A stretch of 64,000 bases of DNA from an uncultured Lachnospiraceae bacterium. Lineage in GTDB: Bacteria > Bacillota > Clostridia > Lachnospirales > Lachnospiraceae. Positions 34,507-44,321 of this stretch are shown piece after piece. Location: NCBI GenBank assembly GCA_910577175.1, contig CAJTLU010000005.1:144582-208581 (forward strand), in the 5' to 3' direction. The notes beneath the pieces are model-generated. The model did no database searches. It saw only the letters and a list, made by a program, of their open reading frames with translations, and had not been told where the DNA came from. Each line of letters opens with the position of its first letter. Position 1 is the first letter of the stretch. The translations under genes and the position numbers were made by a program.

Positions 34507-35904
34507 CTAATACGCATTTTTATTGATAAAGCCCTTAAATACCGTTAAAAATAATATTTTAATATCCAGACCAATGCTCCAGTTTTCAATATAATGTACG
34601 TCGTACTCAATCCTCTTACGGATGGAGGTGTCTCCGCGGTATCCGTTTACCTGTGCCCAGCCCGTGATTCCAGGCCGTACCTGATGCTTAATCATATAGC
34701 GCGGAATCTCCTCCTTAAACTTTTCCACAAACTTCGGGCGCTCCGGACGCGGCCCGACAAGGCTCATGTCTCCCCGCAGCACATTAAAGAGCTGCGGCAG
34801 CTCGTCGATACTTGTTTTCCGGATAATCCGCCCGATGCCGGTCACACGGGAATCATTCTTTGTTGTCCATTCCCCTGCCTCTTTTGCCGTTTCCTGCACT
34901 ATCATCGAACGGAACTTATACATTTTGAACTCACGGTTATGAAGCCCTACCCGCACCTGGGAAAAAATCACCGGTCCCTTAGACGTCAGGCGGATGGCAA
35001 GCGCTACCAGCAGCATCGGTATGGAAAACAAAAGCAGGCATATGAGCGCCCCGACAAAATCGATGATACGCTTTATCACCCGGTTTACCATGTTACTTAG
35101 TGGAACCTTTCGTATATTAATGACCGGAAGCCCTTCCAGGTCCTCAATATACGGCACGGTCGGTATAATATGATTATAATCCGGAATAAACTTTGTGTGT
35201 ACTCCCGAATACTCACATTTTTTCACAAGATCTTCCAGCTTCCCGTACTCGTGAATAGCAAGCGTGATAGCAATCTCATCATACTCATATTGCTTTAAAT
35301 AATCGGAAAGCTCCTCCATCGTCCCAAGCACCATTATCTTCTTATAACGTGTTCCCACTGCCATTTTATCGTCGAGAATACCATGGATATAGTAACCCCA
35401 CTGCGGATTGGCAAGAATACGGTCCACATATTCCTCTGCCGCCCGGCTATAACCGACAATTAAAACATGCTTTAAGTTCTTTCCCCTTTTACGGATCCGT
35501 GCCAAAATCCAGTGCATCAGAAAACGGAACGTACCCTCAAATGCGACGCTGCAACCAAAGAAAAATGCCAGAAAGCCACGTGAAATATCAAACTTAAGCA
35601 GGAACAACAGCGCCACAAATCCAACGCCGCTAATGATGTTTACCTTCAATAAAACCCAAAGCTCCCACTGCAGTTCCCTGCTGCGCTTTGACGCGTACAG
35701 ACCGCCCAGCCAGTAAATCAGAAGACACATAGGCAGCAGAAAAGCAAGAAACTTCAAATACCGTTCAATCGTATAGTTTCCCGCCTTCTCAAGCCCGAGC
35801 CAGTGAAACCGCAGCACATATGCCAGCAGATACGCCAGAAGGATAAAAAAACCATCTGCCAGGATGTGCAATCTATTAAATGCTTTTTGATTATCTTTAA
35901 TCAT
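34507..35904 (-). CDS. Undecaprenyl-phosphate sugar-1-phosphate transferase (WbaP/exopolysaccharide initiator)
   Basis: 465 residues: four to five N-terminal membrane helices, a nucleotide-binding middle (KHVLIVGYSRAAEEYVDR), and a C-terminal bacterial sugar transferase domain with VNRVIKRIIDFVGAL, PVIFSQVRVGLHNREFKMYKFRSM and DELPQLFNVLRGDMSLVGPRPERP. It transfers a sugar-1-phosphate to undecaprenyl phosphate, the first step of surface-polysaccharide assembly. AGGAG precedes the start at 35904. Downstream stop is close to clpX. Confidence 0.93.
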   Translation of the reverse strand: MIKDNQKAFNRLHILADGFFILLAYLLAYVLRFHWLGLEKAGNYTIERYLKFLAFLLPMCLLIYWLGGLYASKRSRELQWELWVLLKVNIISGVGFVALLFLLKFDISRGFLAFFFGCSVAFEGTFRFLMHWILARIRKRGKNLKHVLIVGYSRAAEEYVDRILANPQWGYYIHGILDDKMAVGTRYKKIMVLGTMEELSDYLKQYEYDEIAITLAIHEYGKLEDLVKKCEYSGVHTKFIPDYNHIIPTVPYIEDLEGLPVINIRKVPLSNMVNRVIKRIIDFVGALICLLLFSIPMLLVALAIRLTSKGPVIFSQVRVGLHNREFKMYKFRSMIVQETAKEAGEWTTKNDSRVTGIGRIIRKTSIDELPQLFNVLRGDMSLVGPRPERPKFVEKFKEEIPRYMIKHQVRPGITGWAQVNGYRGDTSIRKRIEYDVHYIENWSIGLDIKILFLTVFKGFINKNAY

Positions 35905-35961
35905 TTCTTTGCTCCTAATTCCTTGAGTTTCCACATTTTATATACAAGTTTATGTCCCAGC

Positions 35962-36101
35962 GGCTATGCAGCAGTTTCATTTTTCAAGCGCTTAGCTCCG
36001 CCGGACTTCCTCTAAAAGCTGGTAAGCCGCTCGGTGTCGTCCTCGCGCCTAACCAGCCCTAAGAGGCGATTCCGGCTGCGCTAAAAACGCGGAACCCCAA
36101 G
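35962..36101 (+). repeat. Dispersed intergenic repeats, families A and B
   Basis: Family A at 35962-35983 (compare 15351-15372) and family B at 36044-36101 (GCGCCTAACCAGCCCTAAGA and onward), of which 46278-46320 and 46391-46407 are copies. The 364-nt gap 35905-36268 holds these elements and the htrA upstream region, and no gene. Confidence 0.55.
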
Positions 36102-36268
36102 TCTATTTCATCTTCCATATATGCTATCTTACATGATTCCCGGAAAAACCTCAACAAAAAAATTTATTAAGTCAACATTTCTTAACTGATTCGTCACAAA
36201 GCCTACACAAACCCGTGCTAAACTAAGGACAGTAAAACGAACAGAACAACACGCAAGGAGGTTTTTTT

Positions 36269-37732
36269 ATGGAAGCAAATCAAAACGACAACAACCTGAA
36301 TCCCATCACCCCTTCCTCCGCAGACCTGCCGGAAACTCCGGCTGAACATAATGCTTCTGAAACCGAAAATTATCATTTCTGGGCAGAAGAGCCTGTTTCG
36401 GAGCAACCGTCTGCGGACACAGTAACGCCGGTCACTTCCGATGTACAGATTGTAGACGCTGCGCCGGATAGTATAGTTTTGGAAGAAGTCCCGAAGAAAC
36501 GAAAAAAGCGGGAGCATCGTTTCCTCAAAAGGTTTTTCAGCTGCGCAGCTGCCGCCGTGTGCTTCGGCGTTTTTGCAGGAGCCTCTTTTTTCGGCATCCG
36601 TCACGCCTATTCGCATTTCTTCCCACAGGAAGCAAATGCCTCCGGTGATGTACTGCCGGGAAATCCCTCCGGCTCCAGGAAGCCTGATATTACAATCGCG
36701 CCTGTCGTTCTCAGCCAGACCGGCGTCATGGATGCCTCTGAGACGGTTTCTGCCGTAGTGAAACAAACCATGCCTGCCATGGTTTCTATCCGTTCCCATT
36801 ATGCACTTACCTCCTATTTCTTCGGACGACCTTATGTTGAAGAAAAAGAGGGCGGCGGCTCCGGCATCATTATAGGCTCCAATGAAAATGACCTGCTGAT
36901 TGCCACAAACTACCATGTAATTGAAGACACCTCATCCCTTGAGGTCATTCTTGCAGACAACACCTCCCATACCGTCACCGTAAAGGGAAGCGACCCTGCA
37001 GCTGACCTCGCTATTTTAGCCCTGCCGCTTTCCGGCCTGTCGGCGGATACCTTATCCAAAATCGACATTGCCGTTCTGGGCGACTCTGACAGCGCTAAAA
37101 TCGGCCAGATGGTTATTGCCATCGGAAACGCGCTCGGTTACGGACCTACCGTGACGGTCGGCTATCTGGGCGCAAAGGACCGCGAGGTCACGGTAGAAGG
37201 AAATGATATGGTGCTTTTACAGACCAATGCTGCCATCAACTCCGGCAACAGCGGCGGTGCCCTCTTAAATACCAAGGGCGAGGTCATCGGAATTAATAAC
37301 GCCAAGCTTTCCAGTACGGACATCGAGGGCATCTGCTTCGCCATCCCGATTTCCATGGCAACGCCGATTCTGGACGACCTGATGACACGTGAAATCCTCT
37401 CCGATGAGGAAAAAGGATATCTCGGCGTTTCCGTCAAGGAACTGGATCCCTCCATTTTCGAGCTGTATAACTGGCCGGAGGGCGTTTATGTCCACTCGGT
37501 TGTCAAAAACGGCGCTGCTGAAAAGGCAGGCATTTACCAGGGAGATATTATCACCCATGTAAACAACACTAAGGTAACCACGCCAAACCAGCTGATTAAC
37601 GCCGTTACCTCCCACCGCTATGGCAGCGTAGTCGAAATCACGCTCCAGAGAATCAGCGAAGGGCAGTTTGTAGAGCATACCATCTCCGTCACCCTGCAGC
37701 AGAACCCGGAGCTAACATCCCAATCCCAATAG
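36269..37732 (+). CDS. htrA: HtrA/DegP-type serine protease with PDZ domain
   Basis: 487 residues: acidic cytoplasmic N-terminus, one membrane helix (about 88-110), then an extracytoplasmic trypsin-like domain and one PDZ domain (about 385-475). The catalytic triad is visible as ATNYHVIED (His), DPAADLAIL (Asp) and INSGNSGGALLN (Ser). A protein-quality protease of the envelope, usually under stress control. GGAGG precedes the ATG. A strong terminator follows the stop. Confidence 0.94.
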   Translation: MEANQNDNNLNPITPSSADLPETPAEHNASETENYHFWAEEPVSEQPSADTVTPVTSDVQIVDAAPDSIVLEEVPKKRKKREHRFLKRFFSCAAAAVCFGVFAGASFFGIRHAYSHFFPQEANASGDVLPGNPSGSRKPDITIAPVVLSQTGVMDASETVSAVVKQTMPAMVSIRSHYALTSYFFGRPYVEEKEGGGSGIIIGSNENDLLIATNYHVIEDTSSLEVILADNTSHTVTVKGSDPAADLAILALPLSGLSADTLSKIDIAVLGDSDSAKIGQMVIAIGNALGYGPTVTVGYLGAKDREVTVEGNDMVLLQTNAAINSGNSGGALLNTKGEVIGINNAKLSSTDIEGICFAIPISMATPILDDLMTREILSDEEKGYLGVSVKELDPSIFELYNWPEGVYVHSVVKNGAAEKAGIYQGDIITHVNNTKVTTPNQLINAVTSHRYGSVVEITLQRISEGQFVEHTISVTLQQNPELTSQSQ

Positions 37733-37748
37733 CTTTTACCGCCTGAGA

Positions 37749-37790
37749 AAGGGGGCTGTGCTTTCTATCTGCAACAGCCCCCTTTTCTAT
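37749..37790. terminator. Bidirectional Rho-independent terminator
   Basis: AAAGGGGGCTGT pairs with ACAGCCCCCTTT over a 14-nt loop and is followed by TTTTCTATT. The A-run before it and T-run after it allow use in both directions between htrA and the convergent ABC ATPase. Confidence 0.85.
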
Positions 37791-38524
37791 TGATTCTTTT
37801 CAAAATGCTCTGTTACCTCATCAACCGGACCGTCCTCTGTCAGATGCCCGTTTTCCAGCCAAATTGCCCGCGTGCACAGGGAACGCACCTGCGCCAGATT
37901 ATGCGACACAAACAGGACGGTTGTTCCTTTATCAAACATCTGCTTAATGCGGTTCTCGCTCTTCTTGCGGAACTTGACGTCCCCGACCGAAAGCACCTCA
38001 TCCAGAATCAGAATGTCCGGCTCTACTAACGTCGCAATAGAAAACCCAAGCCTTGCCCGCATCCCAGAGGAATAGTTTTTCAACGGAACATGGATAAAAT
38101 CCCCCAACTCCGAAAAGCGGACAATTTCCTCGTATCTTTCCTTCAAAAACGACTTCTGATAGCCGAGCATCGCCCCGTACAGATAAATATTTTCGGCGCC
38201 CGTATACTGCGGGTCAAACCCTGCGCCAAGCTCCAACAGCGGCACCAGCACACCCGAACGCTCTACCTTCCCTTCGGTTGCCTTCAGAACGCCTGCAATC
38301 ACCTTTAACAGCGTACTCTTTCCGGCGCCGTTCAGACCGAGGATTGCCACACGCTCTCCCCGTTTCACTTCAAAGGAAACCTCCTTTAGCGCCCAGAACT
38401 CCTTATAGCGCATCTGGCGCTTCAGGATACGTATCATGTATTCTTTCAGATTATCGACCTTCTGCTCACTTAAATGGAACTTCACGCCCAGATTCTGTAC
38501 CGAAACTGCTTTTCTTTCTTCCAT
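37787..38524 (-). CDS. Polysaccharide/teichoic-acid ABC exporter, ATP-binding subunit
   Basis: 245-residue ATPase of the TagH/RfbB/Wzt type. Walker A GLNGAGKSTLLK, signature YSSGMRARLGFSIA, Walker B ILILDEVLSVGDVKFRKK are intact. The C-terminal sugar-recognition extension of Wzt is absent, so it fits the TagH-like ATPases without a binding domain. It is coupled to the permease gene that begins 18 nt upstream. It should power export of a wall or capsule polymer whose synthesis is started by the sugar transferase at 34507. Confidence 0.9.
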   Translation of the reverse strand: MEERKAVSVQNLGVKFHLSEQKVDNLKEYMIRILKRQMRYKEFWALKEVSFEVKRGERVAILGLNGAGKSTLLKVIAGVLKATEGKVERSGVLVPLLELGAGFDPQYTGAENIYLYGAMLGYQKSFLKERYEEIVRFSELGDFIHVPLKNYSSGMRARLGFSIATLVEPDILILDEVLSVGDVKFRKKSENRIKQMFDKGTTVLFVSHNLAQVRSLCTRAIWLENGHLTEDGPVDEVTEHFEKNQ

Positions 38525-38541
38525 GCCTTATCACTCCGAAC

Positions 38542-39315
38542 TTACAGATACAGGATAAACTTATCCTGCTTTTTATAAAACACTACGATACCGGCTAATA
38601 ATGACACGATACCGAATGCCGTTGCATACCACATTGCCTGGAAATCCATTGCCTGTCCGAATACGGCATTCCGGAAATTCACAATTACCGCATAAAGAGG
38701 ATTCAGTTTAAAAATCCATGCATTCTTTGCATTGATTACCGTTTCCGCCTGATAGAAAATAGCACAGGTGTACATAATCAGCATCAGGGCGACACTCCAA
38801 AGATACTCCACATCCCGGAAAAACACTGCCATTGTCGCAAGAATCAGACCGACTCCCGTTGTGAGTAAAAGAATCTGCAGCAACGGGACAAACATCAAAA
38901 CAAGCCGCACGGTCGGATAAACGCCGCGGGACACTGCCACTACCGCAAGTACAATCAGAGAAATCAGGAAAATCACATACCCTGAAAGCACTGACGCAAA
39001 CGGATACATATATTTCGGCACATATACCTTCTTAATCATGCCCGCATTAGCGCGCACAGACTTTAACGCCGCTTTCGTGCCGTTGGCAAAGAAAGAGTAC
39101 AACAGCCGTCCGGTCAGAATGTATACCGGAAAGTCTCTTGTCCCTTTCCCTAACAGCCCCGAAAACACTAACGTCAGCACAATCATCGTCAGCAGCGGCT
39201 CTAACATCGTCCATACCACACCAAGGTAGGAATTACGGTATTTGAGCTTAATATCTTTTTTTACAAGCTCGCCAAGTAAATTGCGGTACTTGCTAAAGGT
39301 TTTAAAAACCGACAT
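38542..39315 (-). CDS. Polysaccharide ABC exporter permease (TagG/ABC-2 type)
   Basis: 257 residues, six membrane helices, the ABC-2 membrane fold with KDIKLKYRNSYLGVVWTMLEPLL at the N-terminus and RDVEYLWSVALMLIMYT in the middle, the family hallmarks. It forms the channel partner of the ATPase at 37787. The leuA gene lies just upstream (14 nt), probably by chance of operon order. Confidence 0.9.
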   Translation of the reverse strand: MSVFKTFSKYRNLLGELVKKDIKLKYRNSYLGVVWTMLEPLLTMIVLTLVFSGLLGKGTRDFPVYILTGRLLYSFFANGTKAALKSVRANAGMIKKVYVPKYMYPFASVLSGYVIFLISLIVLAVVAVSRGVYPTVRLVLMFVPLLQILLLTTGVGLILATMAVFFRDVEYLWSVALMLIMYTCAIFYQAETVINAKNAWIFKLNPLYAVIVNFRNAVFGQAMDFQAMWYATAFGIVSLLAGIVVFYKKQDKFILYL

Positions 39316-39329
39316 TTCTGTCTTATCTC

Positions 39330-41006
39330 CTATCTTTTCATTGCAATCAGGCGGTTCATTGCACTGAATGCCGCACGGATGGAGGCACGGGTAATATTAG
39401 AGCTTACACCGACGCCAAACGTCGTCCTTCCTGTTTCCGCATCCAGCATGTGAATATACGCAGCCGCCTGCGCATTGGAACCAAGGCTCAATGCATGCTC
39501 GGTATAGTCAAGCACTCTTACCTCAAGACCGGTCTCCCTGCGAATACCGGTCAGCACTGCATCAATCGGACCGTTACCGGACGCGGTGATGCTTCTCGGT
39601 ATCCCGTTGTATTCGTACTCTACCGTAACATTGGCTACTGTCGTATTCTTATCCGTATGCTTTTCCTCGACGGAAAGCCTGCGGAAATAATACGGCTCTC
39701 TCTGATTCAGATACTCCTTGCGGAACTCCTCCATAATCTGGTCCGGAGCAACCTCTCCCTGTCGTTCAGAAATCTTCTGGATAGCCTCTGCAAACTCCTT
39801 ATGCATCGCCTTCGGCAACTTAAAGCCAAAGTAGGTATCCATAACAAATGCCACGCCGCCCTTACCGGACTGGCTGTTGATGCGCACAAGCGGCTCATAC
39901 TGCCTTCCCACGTCCGCCGGGTCAATCGGAAGGTACGGAACCTCCCAGTAGCCGTCATTCCTCTCATTCATCGCCTGGATTCCCTTATTAATTGCATCCT
40001 GATGAGAGCCGGAGAATGCAGTAAACACAAGCTTTCCGGCATACGGATGACGCTCATGTACCTGTAACTTGCACAGTCTTTCATAAACCTCTATCAGCTC
40101 ATTGATATTCTCGATATTCAACTCCGGATTGATTCCGTGCGAAAACATATTATAAGCGATATTCAGGATATCTACATTACCGGTACGCTCGCCGTTTCCG
40201 AACAACGTCCCCTCAACACGGTCCGCACCTGCCAGCAGGGCAAGCTCTGCGGATGCTACGCCCGTACCGCGGTCATTATGCGGGTGGACGCTTAAAATAA
40301 TGCTGTCCCGGTTCTTAAAATGCGTATGCATCCACTCAATCTGGTCCGCATATACATTCGGCGTATTCATCTCCACTGTAGACGGAAGATTGAAAATAAG
40401 AGGGTTCTCCGGCGTCGGTTCCCAGACCTCCTGTACTGCCGTACAGACCTCCAGCGCATAATCTAACTCCGTACCGGTAAAGCTTTCCGGCGAATACTCT
40501 AAAATGATTTTGCCCGGAAAATCCTTCGCATATTCCTTGACCAGCTTCGTTCCGTCCACGGCAATCTGCTTAATCTGTTCTTTGTTCATATGAAAGACTG
40601 CTTCCCGCTGCAGGGTAGACGTGGAATTGTAGATATGTACAATTGCACGCGGAATCCCCTCTAACGCTTCAAAGGTACGCTTTAAAAGATGCTCCCTGCA
40701 CTGTACCAACACCTGTACAGTCACATCCTCCGGAATCAGGCCGCGGTCAACCAAAGAACGCAGAAAATCATACTCTAACTGGGATGCGGACGGAAACCCT
40801 ACCTCAATCTCCTTGAAGCCGAGCTTGACAAGCAGATTAAAAAACTCAATCTTTTCTTCTACTACCATCGGCTCAATCAGCGCCTGATTTCCATCACGCA
40901 AATCAACGCTGCACCATACCGGCGCCTTCTGAATTTCCTTTCCCGGCCATGTACGCTCCGGAAAATTTACAACGGGAACTCTTTTGTATCTCTTATAGTT
41001 TAACAT
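39330..41006 (-). CDS. leuA: 2-isopropylmalate synthase
   Basis: 558 residues, the long LeuA form. The aldol-condensing TIM barrel has SVDLRDGNQALIEPM, LSVHPHNDRGTGVASAELALLAGADRVEGTLFGNGERTGN (read in short pieces: HNDRGT, GNGERTGN), and the C-terminal leucine-feedback domain ends in SSNITRASIRAAFSAMNRL. It condenses acetyl-CoA with 2-ketoisovalerate, committing carbon to leucine. It has no other leu genes next to it. The neighbouring YbbR and polysaccharide genes are functionally unrelated. Confidence 0.95.
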   Translation of the reverse strand: MLNYKRYKRVPVVNFPERTWPGKEIQKAPVWCSVDLRDGNQALIEPMVVEEKIEFFNLLVKLGFKEIEVGFPSASQLEYDFLRSLVDRGLIPEDVTVQVLVQCREHLLKRTFEALEGIPRAIVHIYNSTSTLQREAVFHMNKEQIKQIAVDGTKLVKEYAKDFPGKIILEYSPESFTGTELDYALEVCTAVQEVWEPTPENPLIFNLPSTVEMNTPNVYADQIEWMHTHFKNRDSIILSVHPHNDRGTGVASAELALLAGADRVEGTLFGNGERTGNVDILNIAYNMFSHGINPELNIENINELIEVYERLCKLQVHERHPYAGKLVFTAFSGSHQDAINKGIQAMNERNDGYWEVPYLPIDPADVGRQYEPLVRINSQSGKGGVAFVMDTYFGFKLPKAMHKEFAEAIQKISERQGEVAPDQIMEEFRKEYLNQREPYYFRRLSVEEKHTDKNTTVANVTVEYEYNGIPRSITASGNGPIDAVLTGIRRETGLEVRVLDYTEHALSLGSNAQAAAYIHMLDAETGRTTFGVGVSSNITRASIRAAFSAMNRLIAMKR

Positions 41007-41027
41007 CCTCTTTACCTCTTTTCCTTC

Positions 41028-42296
41028 TTATTCGAGTCCTGCCACAGAATGCGGCGGAGACACTTCATTCTTTGATATCACTACATCCACAAAGGTTCTG
41101 CTTTCCCATAGGACATGGGACGGCAAATCGATTTCCAGTTCCAGACGATATGTACCCTCTGTGTATCCCGTAAGATCCACATAAGGTTTCAGCTGATCCA
41201 CCGTCAGCAGAGGCGCCCTTGCCGCCTTGCATTTCAATTTTACCGGAACTGTCAGTCTCTGTATCAGCTTTGCACTACAGCCCTCCGGCAGATTCCTTAA
41301 CTCAATCTTTGCCGTCGGCATCTCAAGGCTTTTGTCCAGGTACGGCGTTATCGTCACTGTAACAGCAACCATTTGCGTCCCTACGACACGCAGGCTGGTA
41401 AGCGCATCATCAAACTCTGAAATAACATGAATGTTTTTTTCAATTGTACCAGTCTGTCCGGTAACATCAACCTTCAATACCAGATAGCTGCTCAGCTTCT
41501 CCAGGTCCTCTTTCGTCCCGGCAACCAGAATGGTCTCCGGCTGGAACGCGATATTCTCCGCCAGAAGCTCATAGCCCTCCGGTACCTCACCCACCGTGTC
41601 CACACGGACCCTGATCTGCTTTGTCTGCAAAATCGGGACATTGACCGTGACGCTCTCCAGATTCATACTTAACTTGGAGGAGGCAATCACATCTCCGTTC
41701 ATATCATATACGACCGGCACTGCCGTTGTCGTAAAATCAACGCTTCTTCCGTTGGCATCGACTTCCAGTACTACTTCTTTAATCTTATCAAGCACCGTCT
41801 TTGCTCCGGAAATCTGGATAATGTTCGGGCTTGCAAGCGCATCCCCCACATAATAGCCCTCCATTGCCTCTCCGGTGGTATTTACCTTAAAGCTGAACCG
41901 CCTTGTGACGTAATCGTCAAAAATCAGCTTCATCACATTCTCACCGTTATTTAAGACCTTCACATCCGGATGCTCCGGAACCGACACCCGGATTAGCACC
42001 GTATCCATAAAGGAAATTTCTTCCAGGTCTGCAGTAGCGCAAATGTCCTTCTCTGTCAGACGATCCAGTTCAAGACGCCTTCCCTCTACCACGACATCAA
42101 TTTTATCTCCGTCAATGACTTCAAGAATCTTTTCCCGTTCCATAACCTGTTCCTGATTCAGGATTGTCACCGGAATGTCCTTGAATGTCCTGCTATCCAT
42201 AGGATCATCCATATTTACCACAACAATCCAGAACACGATTGCAAGACCCAGGGAAAGAAGCTTCATACCGAAATTATTGGTCAGTTTCTTCTTCAT
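41028..42296 (-). CDS. cdaR: YbbR-domain protein, CdaA regulator
   Basis: 422 residues: one N-terminal membrane helix and four tandem YbbR repeats (for example SRTFKDIPVTILNQEQV, VEVDANGRSVDFTTTAVPVVYD, VEDLEKLSSYLVLKVDVTG). YbbR (CdaR) proteins sit outside the membrane and tune the c-di-AMP synthase CdaA. The start at 42296 overlaps the stop of cdaA by 4 nt, which fits the conserved cdaA–ybbR coupling. An earlier ATG at 42320 lacks a ribosome site. Confidence 0.92.
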   Translation of the reverse strand: MKKKLTNNFGMKLLSLGLAIVFWIVVVNMDDPMDSRTFKDIPVTILNQEQVMEREKILEVIDGDKIDVVVEGRRLELDRLTEKDICATADLEEISFMDTVLIRVSVPEHPDVKVLNNGENVMKLIFDDYVTRRFSFKVNTTGEAMEGYYVGDALASPNIIQISGAKTVLDKIKEVVLEVDANGRSVDFTTTAVPVVYDMNGDVIASSKLSMNLESVTVNVPILQTKQIRVRVDTVGEVPEGYELLAENIAFQPETILVAGTKEDLEKLSSYLVLKVDVTGQTGTIEKNIHVISEFDDALTSLRVVGTQMVAVTVTITPYLDKSLEMPTAKIELRNLPEGCSAKLIQRLTVPVKLKCKAARAPLLTVDQLKPYVDLTGYTEGTYRLELEIDLPSHVLWESRTFVDVVISKNEVSPPHSVAGLE

Positions 42297-43168
42297 TTCC
42301 GGCGTCCTCCTCTCTTCCACAGCGGCCGCTTCTTTTCCTCAGAGGACTTCATCTTATCTTTCTGGATTTCCTGTAGCTTCATACGCAGATAATCCCCGTC
42401 GATATTACTAATCAGCGTGCCGTTTCTTGCAATCGAAACCTTTCCGGTCTGTTCAGAAACAATAATTGTAAAGCTGTCTGTTACCTCACTGATACCGACA
42501 CCCGCACGATGTCTTGTACCAAGCTCCTTGCTGAGCCGCATATTCTTCGACACCGGCAGATAACAGGTGGCCGCAACAATACGGTTGCCGCGGACAATCA
42601 CTGCACCGTCATGCAGCGGCGTATTATGTTCAAAAATATTCATCAATAGCTGGTTACTGATTACCGCGTCAATAGCAATTCCGGTTTCCTCGTACTCACT
42701 TAAGGACACCTCCTGCTCAATGACAATCAGCGCACCAATTTTATGTCTGGCTAGCAGAAACGTTCCCTTCACCAGCTCTTCGATGGTCGTCTCAGAAAAA
42801 CGCTCTTCCTTTTCCCTTCCCTCCGAAAAAATACGGAGCGAGGGCGCAAAGCTCTGCTGTCCGAGCTGCTCCAGCGCCCGCCGGATTTCCGGCTGGAACA
42901 CAATAATAATTGCCGTAATACCGACGCCGATGGTATTGTAAAAAATCCACAGGATTACATCCATCTCGAGAATGGACGCAAACAGCCAGAATGCAAGCAA
43001 AAGCATAAGACCCTTGACCGGCATCCACGCTCTTGTTGTTCTGACCCATTTGATGACATTGTAGATAATGAATGCAATAATGATAATCTCCAGTACATCG
43101 GTCAGATGCATCTTAGGAATCTTCATCCACACTACAAACTTTGAGAATAGCTCTTTTAGGTTTTCCAT
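42293..43168 (-). CDS. cdaA: Diadenylate cyclase CdaA
   Basis: 291 residues with three N-terminal membrane helices and a DisA_N domain carrying NTPLHDGAVIVRGNRI (DGA motif) and GTRHRAGVGISEV (RHR motif). These are the nucleotide and catalytic positions. It makes c-di-AMP from ATP, which controls potassium and wall homeostasis in Firmicutes. The last 35 residues are a positively charged tail. Transcribed with cdaR downstream; glmM, frequently third, is not in this window. Confidence 0.95.
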   Translation of the reverse strand: MENLKELFSKFVVWMKIPKMHLTDVLEIIIIAFIIYNVIKWVRTTRAWMPVKGLMLLLAFWLFASILEMDVILWIFYNTIGVGITAIIIVFQPEIRRALEQLGQQSFAPSLRIFSEGREKEERFSETTIEELVKGTFLLARHKIGALIVIEQEVSLSEYEETGIAIDAVISNQLLMNIFEHNTPLHDGAVIVRGNRIVAATCYLPVSKNMRLSKELGTRHRAGVGISEVTDSFTIIVSEQTGKVSIARNGTLISNIDGDYLRMKLQEIQKDKMKSSEEKKRPLWKRGGRRK

Positions 43169-43229
43169 AACCTATCCGCCCCTTGTATCTTATTTTCATC
43201 GTCTTCGGGTTTCCCATTTGTAACTGTTA

Positions 43230-44321
43230 CTAATTTTCGTTTTCTTCCCCCAGCTCTTCCCCCATCGCGTACCGTTCTTCCTTCGTAATGGCTCTTACCT
43301 CTTCCTTTTCCCGCAGCCTGGAAGGGAAAACAGGCTCCGCCTTTGTGCTGATTTTCTTTACGCTGCGCTTCGGAACCGTAAGATTGATTTTCGGAACCGC
43401 TTTTACATAATAGTAATAGTCATCATCCTCAAACTGCACACGTTCTACAGCTGTGTAATCAAGTGCCATACGGAAAAACTGGAATACCAGCGCAACCAGC
43501 ATGGAACCTATGGTTCCGAATACCACCGACGTGATATCAAGGTCCGTATCAAGCAGAATGCCTGCAAACAGGAAGCCGAGGATGCAAAAAATCGCACCGA
43601 CTGCAACGGAAATCGCAAATACATAATCTATGCTGAGTCTCCGCATCAGATACATTACGATAATAATTACCGAAAATACTGCAATCGTAATAATCATCTG
43701 CTTATCTGCGACCAGACGGTCAATGACATCGATGTAAAGCGTCAGGATATCATCAATCATACTGGTCGTTCCTGCTTCTGCCGCCGCATTCGCCGCGTTC
43801 CCCTGCCCCCAGACAAGCGCCGCCTCCAACTCTACCGCCGTACTGATTACGGTAAACATCCGGTATACAATAATCCCGCACGCCATCGGAATAATCGTCA
43901 TCGGTGTTGCAACCAGACCCAGAATCAAAGGAACCACATATGGAATCTTTAGCAAAAACAGCACCGGAACCGCAAGCACCACATAACCGTACTTTCCTGA
44001 GAACCGCGCAATAAAGCAATATAGGACTACCATCAGCACGGCAACCAGAATCGCAAGCAACGGCGAGGCTACATACACATGTACAAGCGCTACCACTGCC
44101 CCCAGAAGCACCAGAATCACCGGAGGAACAAACGTCCCCAGAAAGGCAAGCAAAAGCTCCACCGGCAGGCTCATCAGGTGTGTCTCGTGTCCGATTGCAT
44201 TATTGATGCTGCGGAACACCACAAATGCCACAATAAACTTTACAACCGGCTCGACTACAATCTGAAACTTTTGCAGAAAACGCATCAGCCGTGCACGAAG
44301 CTCAAGTATTGTCACTATCAT
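43230..44321 (-). CDS. Multipass membrane protein of unknown function
   Basis: 363 residues with about 9-10 membrane helices between residues 20 and 285 and a cytoplasmic tail that ends in acidic/basic charged repeats (EDDDYYYYVKAVPK). No transporter signature is recognised. The start overlaps the next upstream gene by 20 nt, and the order is fixed with cdaA downstream (61-nt gap), so it may be part of the c-di-AMP locus of Lachnospiraceae. Function is unknown. Confidence 0.65.
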   Translation of the reverse strand: MIVTILELRARLMRFLQKFQIVVEPVVKFIVAFVVFRSINNAIGHETHLMSLPVELLLAFLGTFVPPVILVLLGAVVALVHVYVASPLLAILVAVLMVVLYCFIARFSGKYGYVVLAVPVLFLLKIPYVVPLILGLVATPMTIIPMACGIIVYRMFTVISTAVELEAALVWGQGNAANAAAEAGTTSMIDDILTLYIDVIDRLVADKQMIITIAVFSVIIIVMYLMRRLSIDYVFAISVAVGAIFCILGFLFAGILLDTDLDITSVVFGTIGSMLVALVFQFFRMALDYTAVERVQFEDDDYYYYVKAVPKINLTVPKRSVKKISTKAEPVFPSRLREKEEVRAITKEERYAMGEELGEENEN

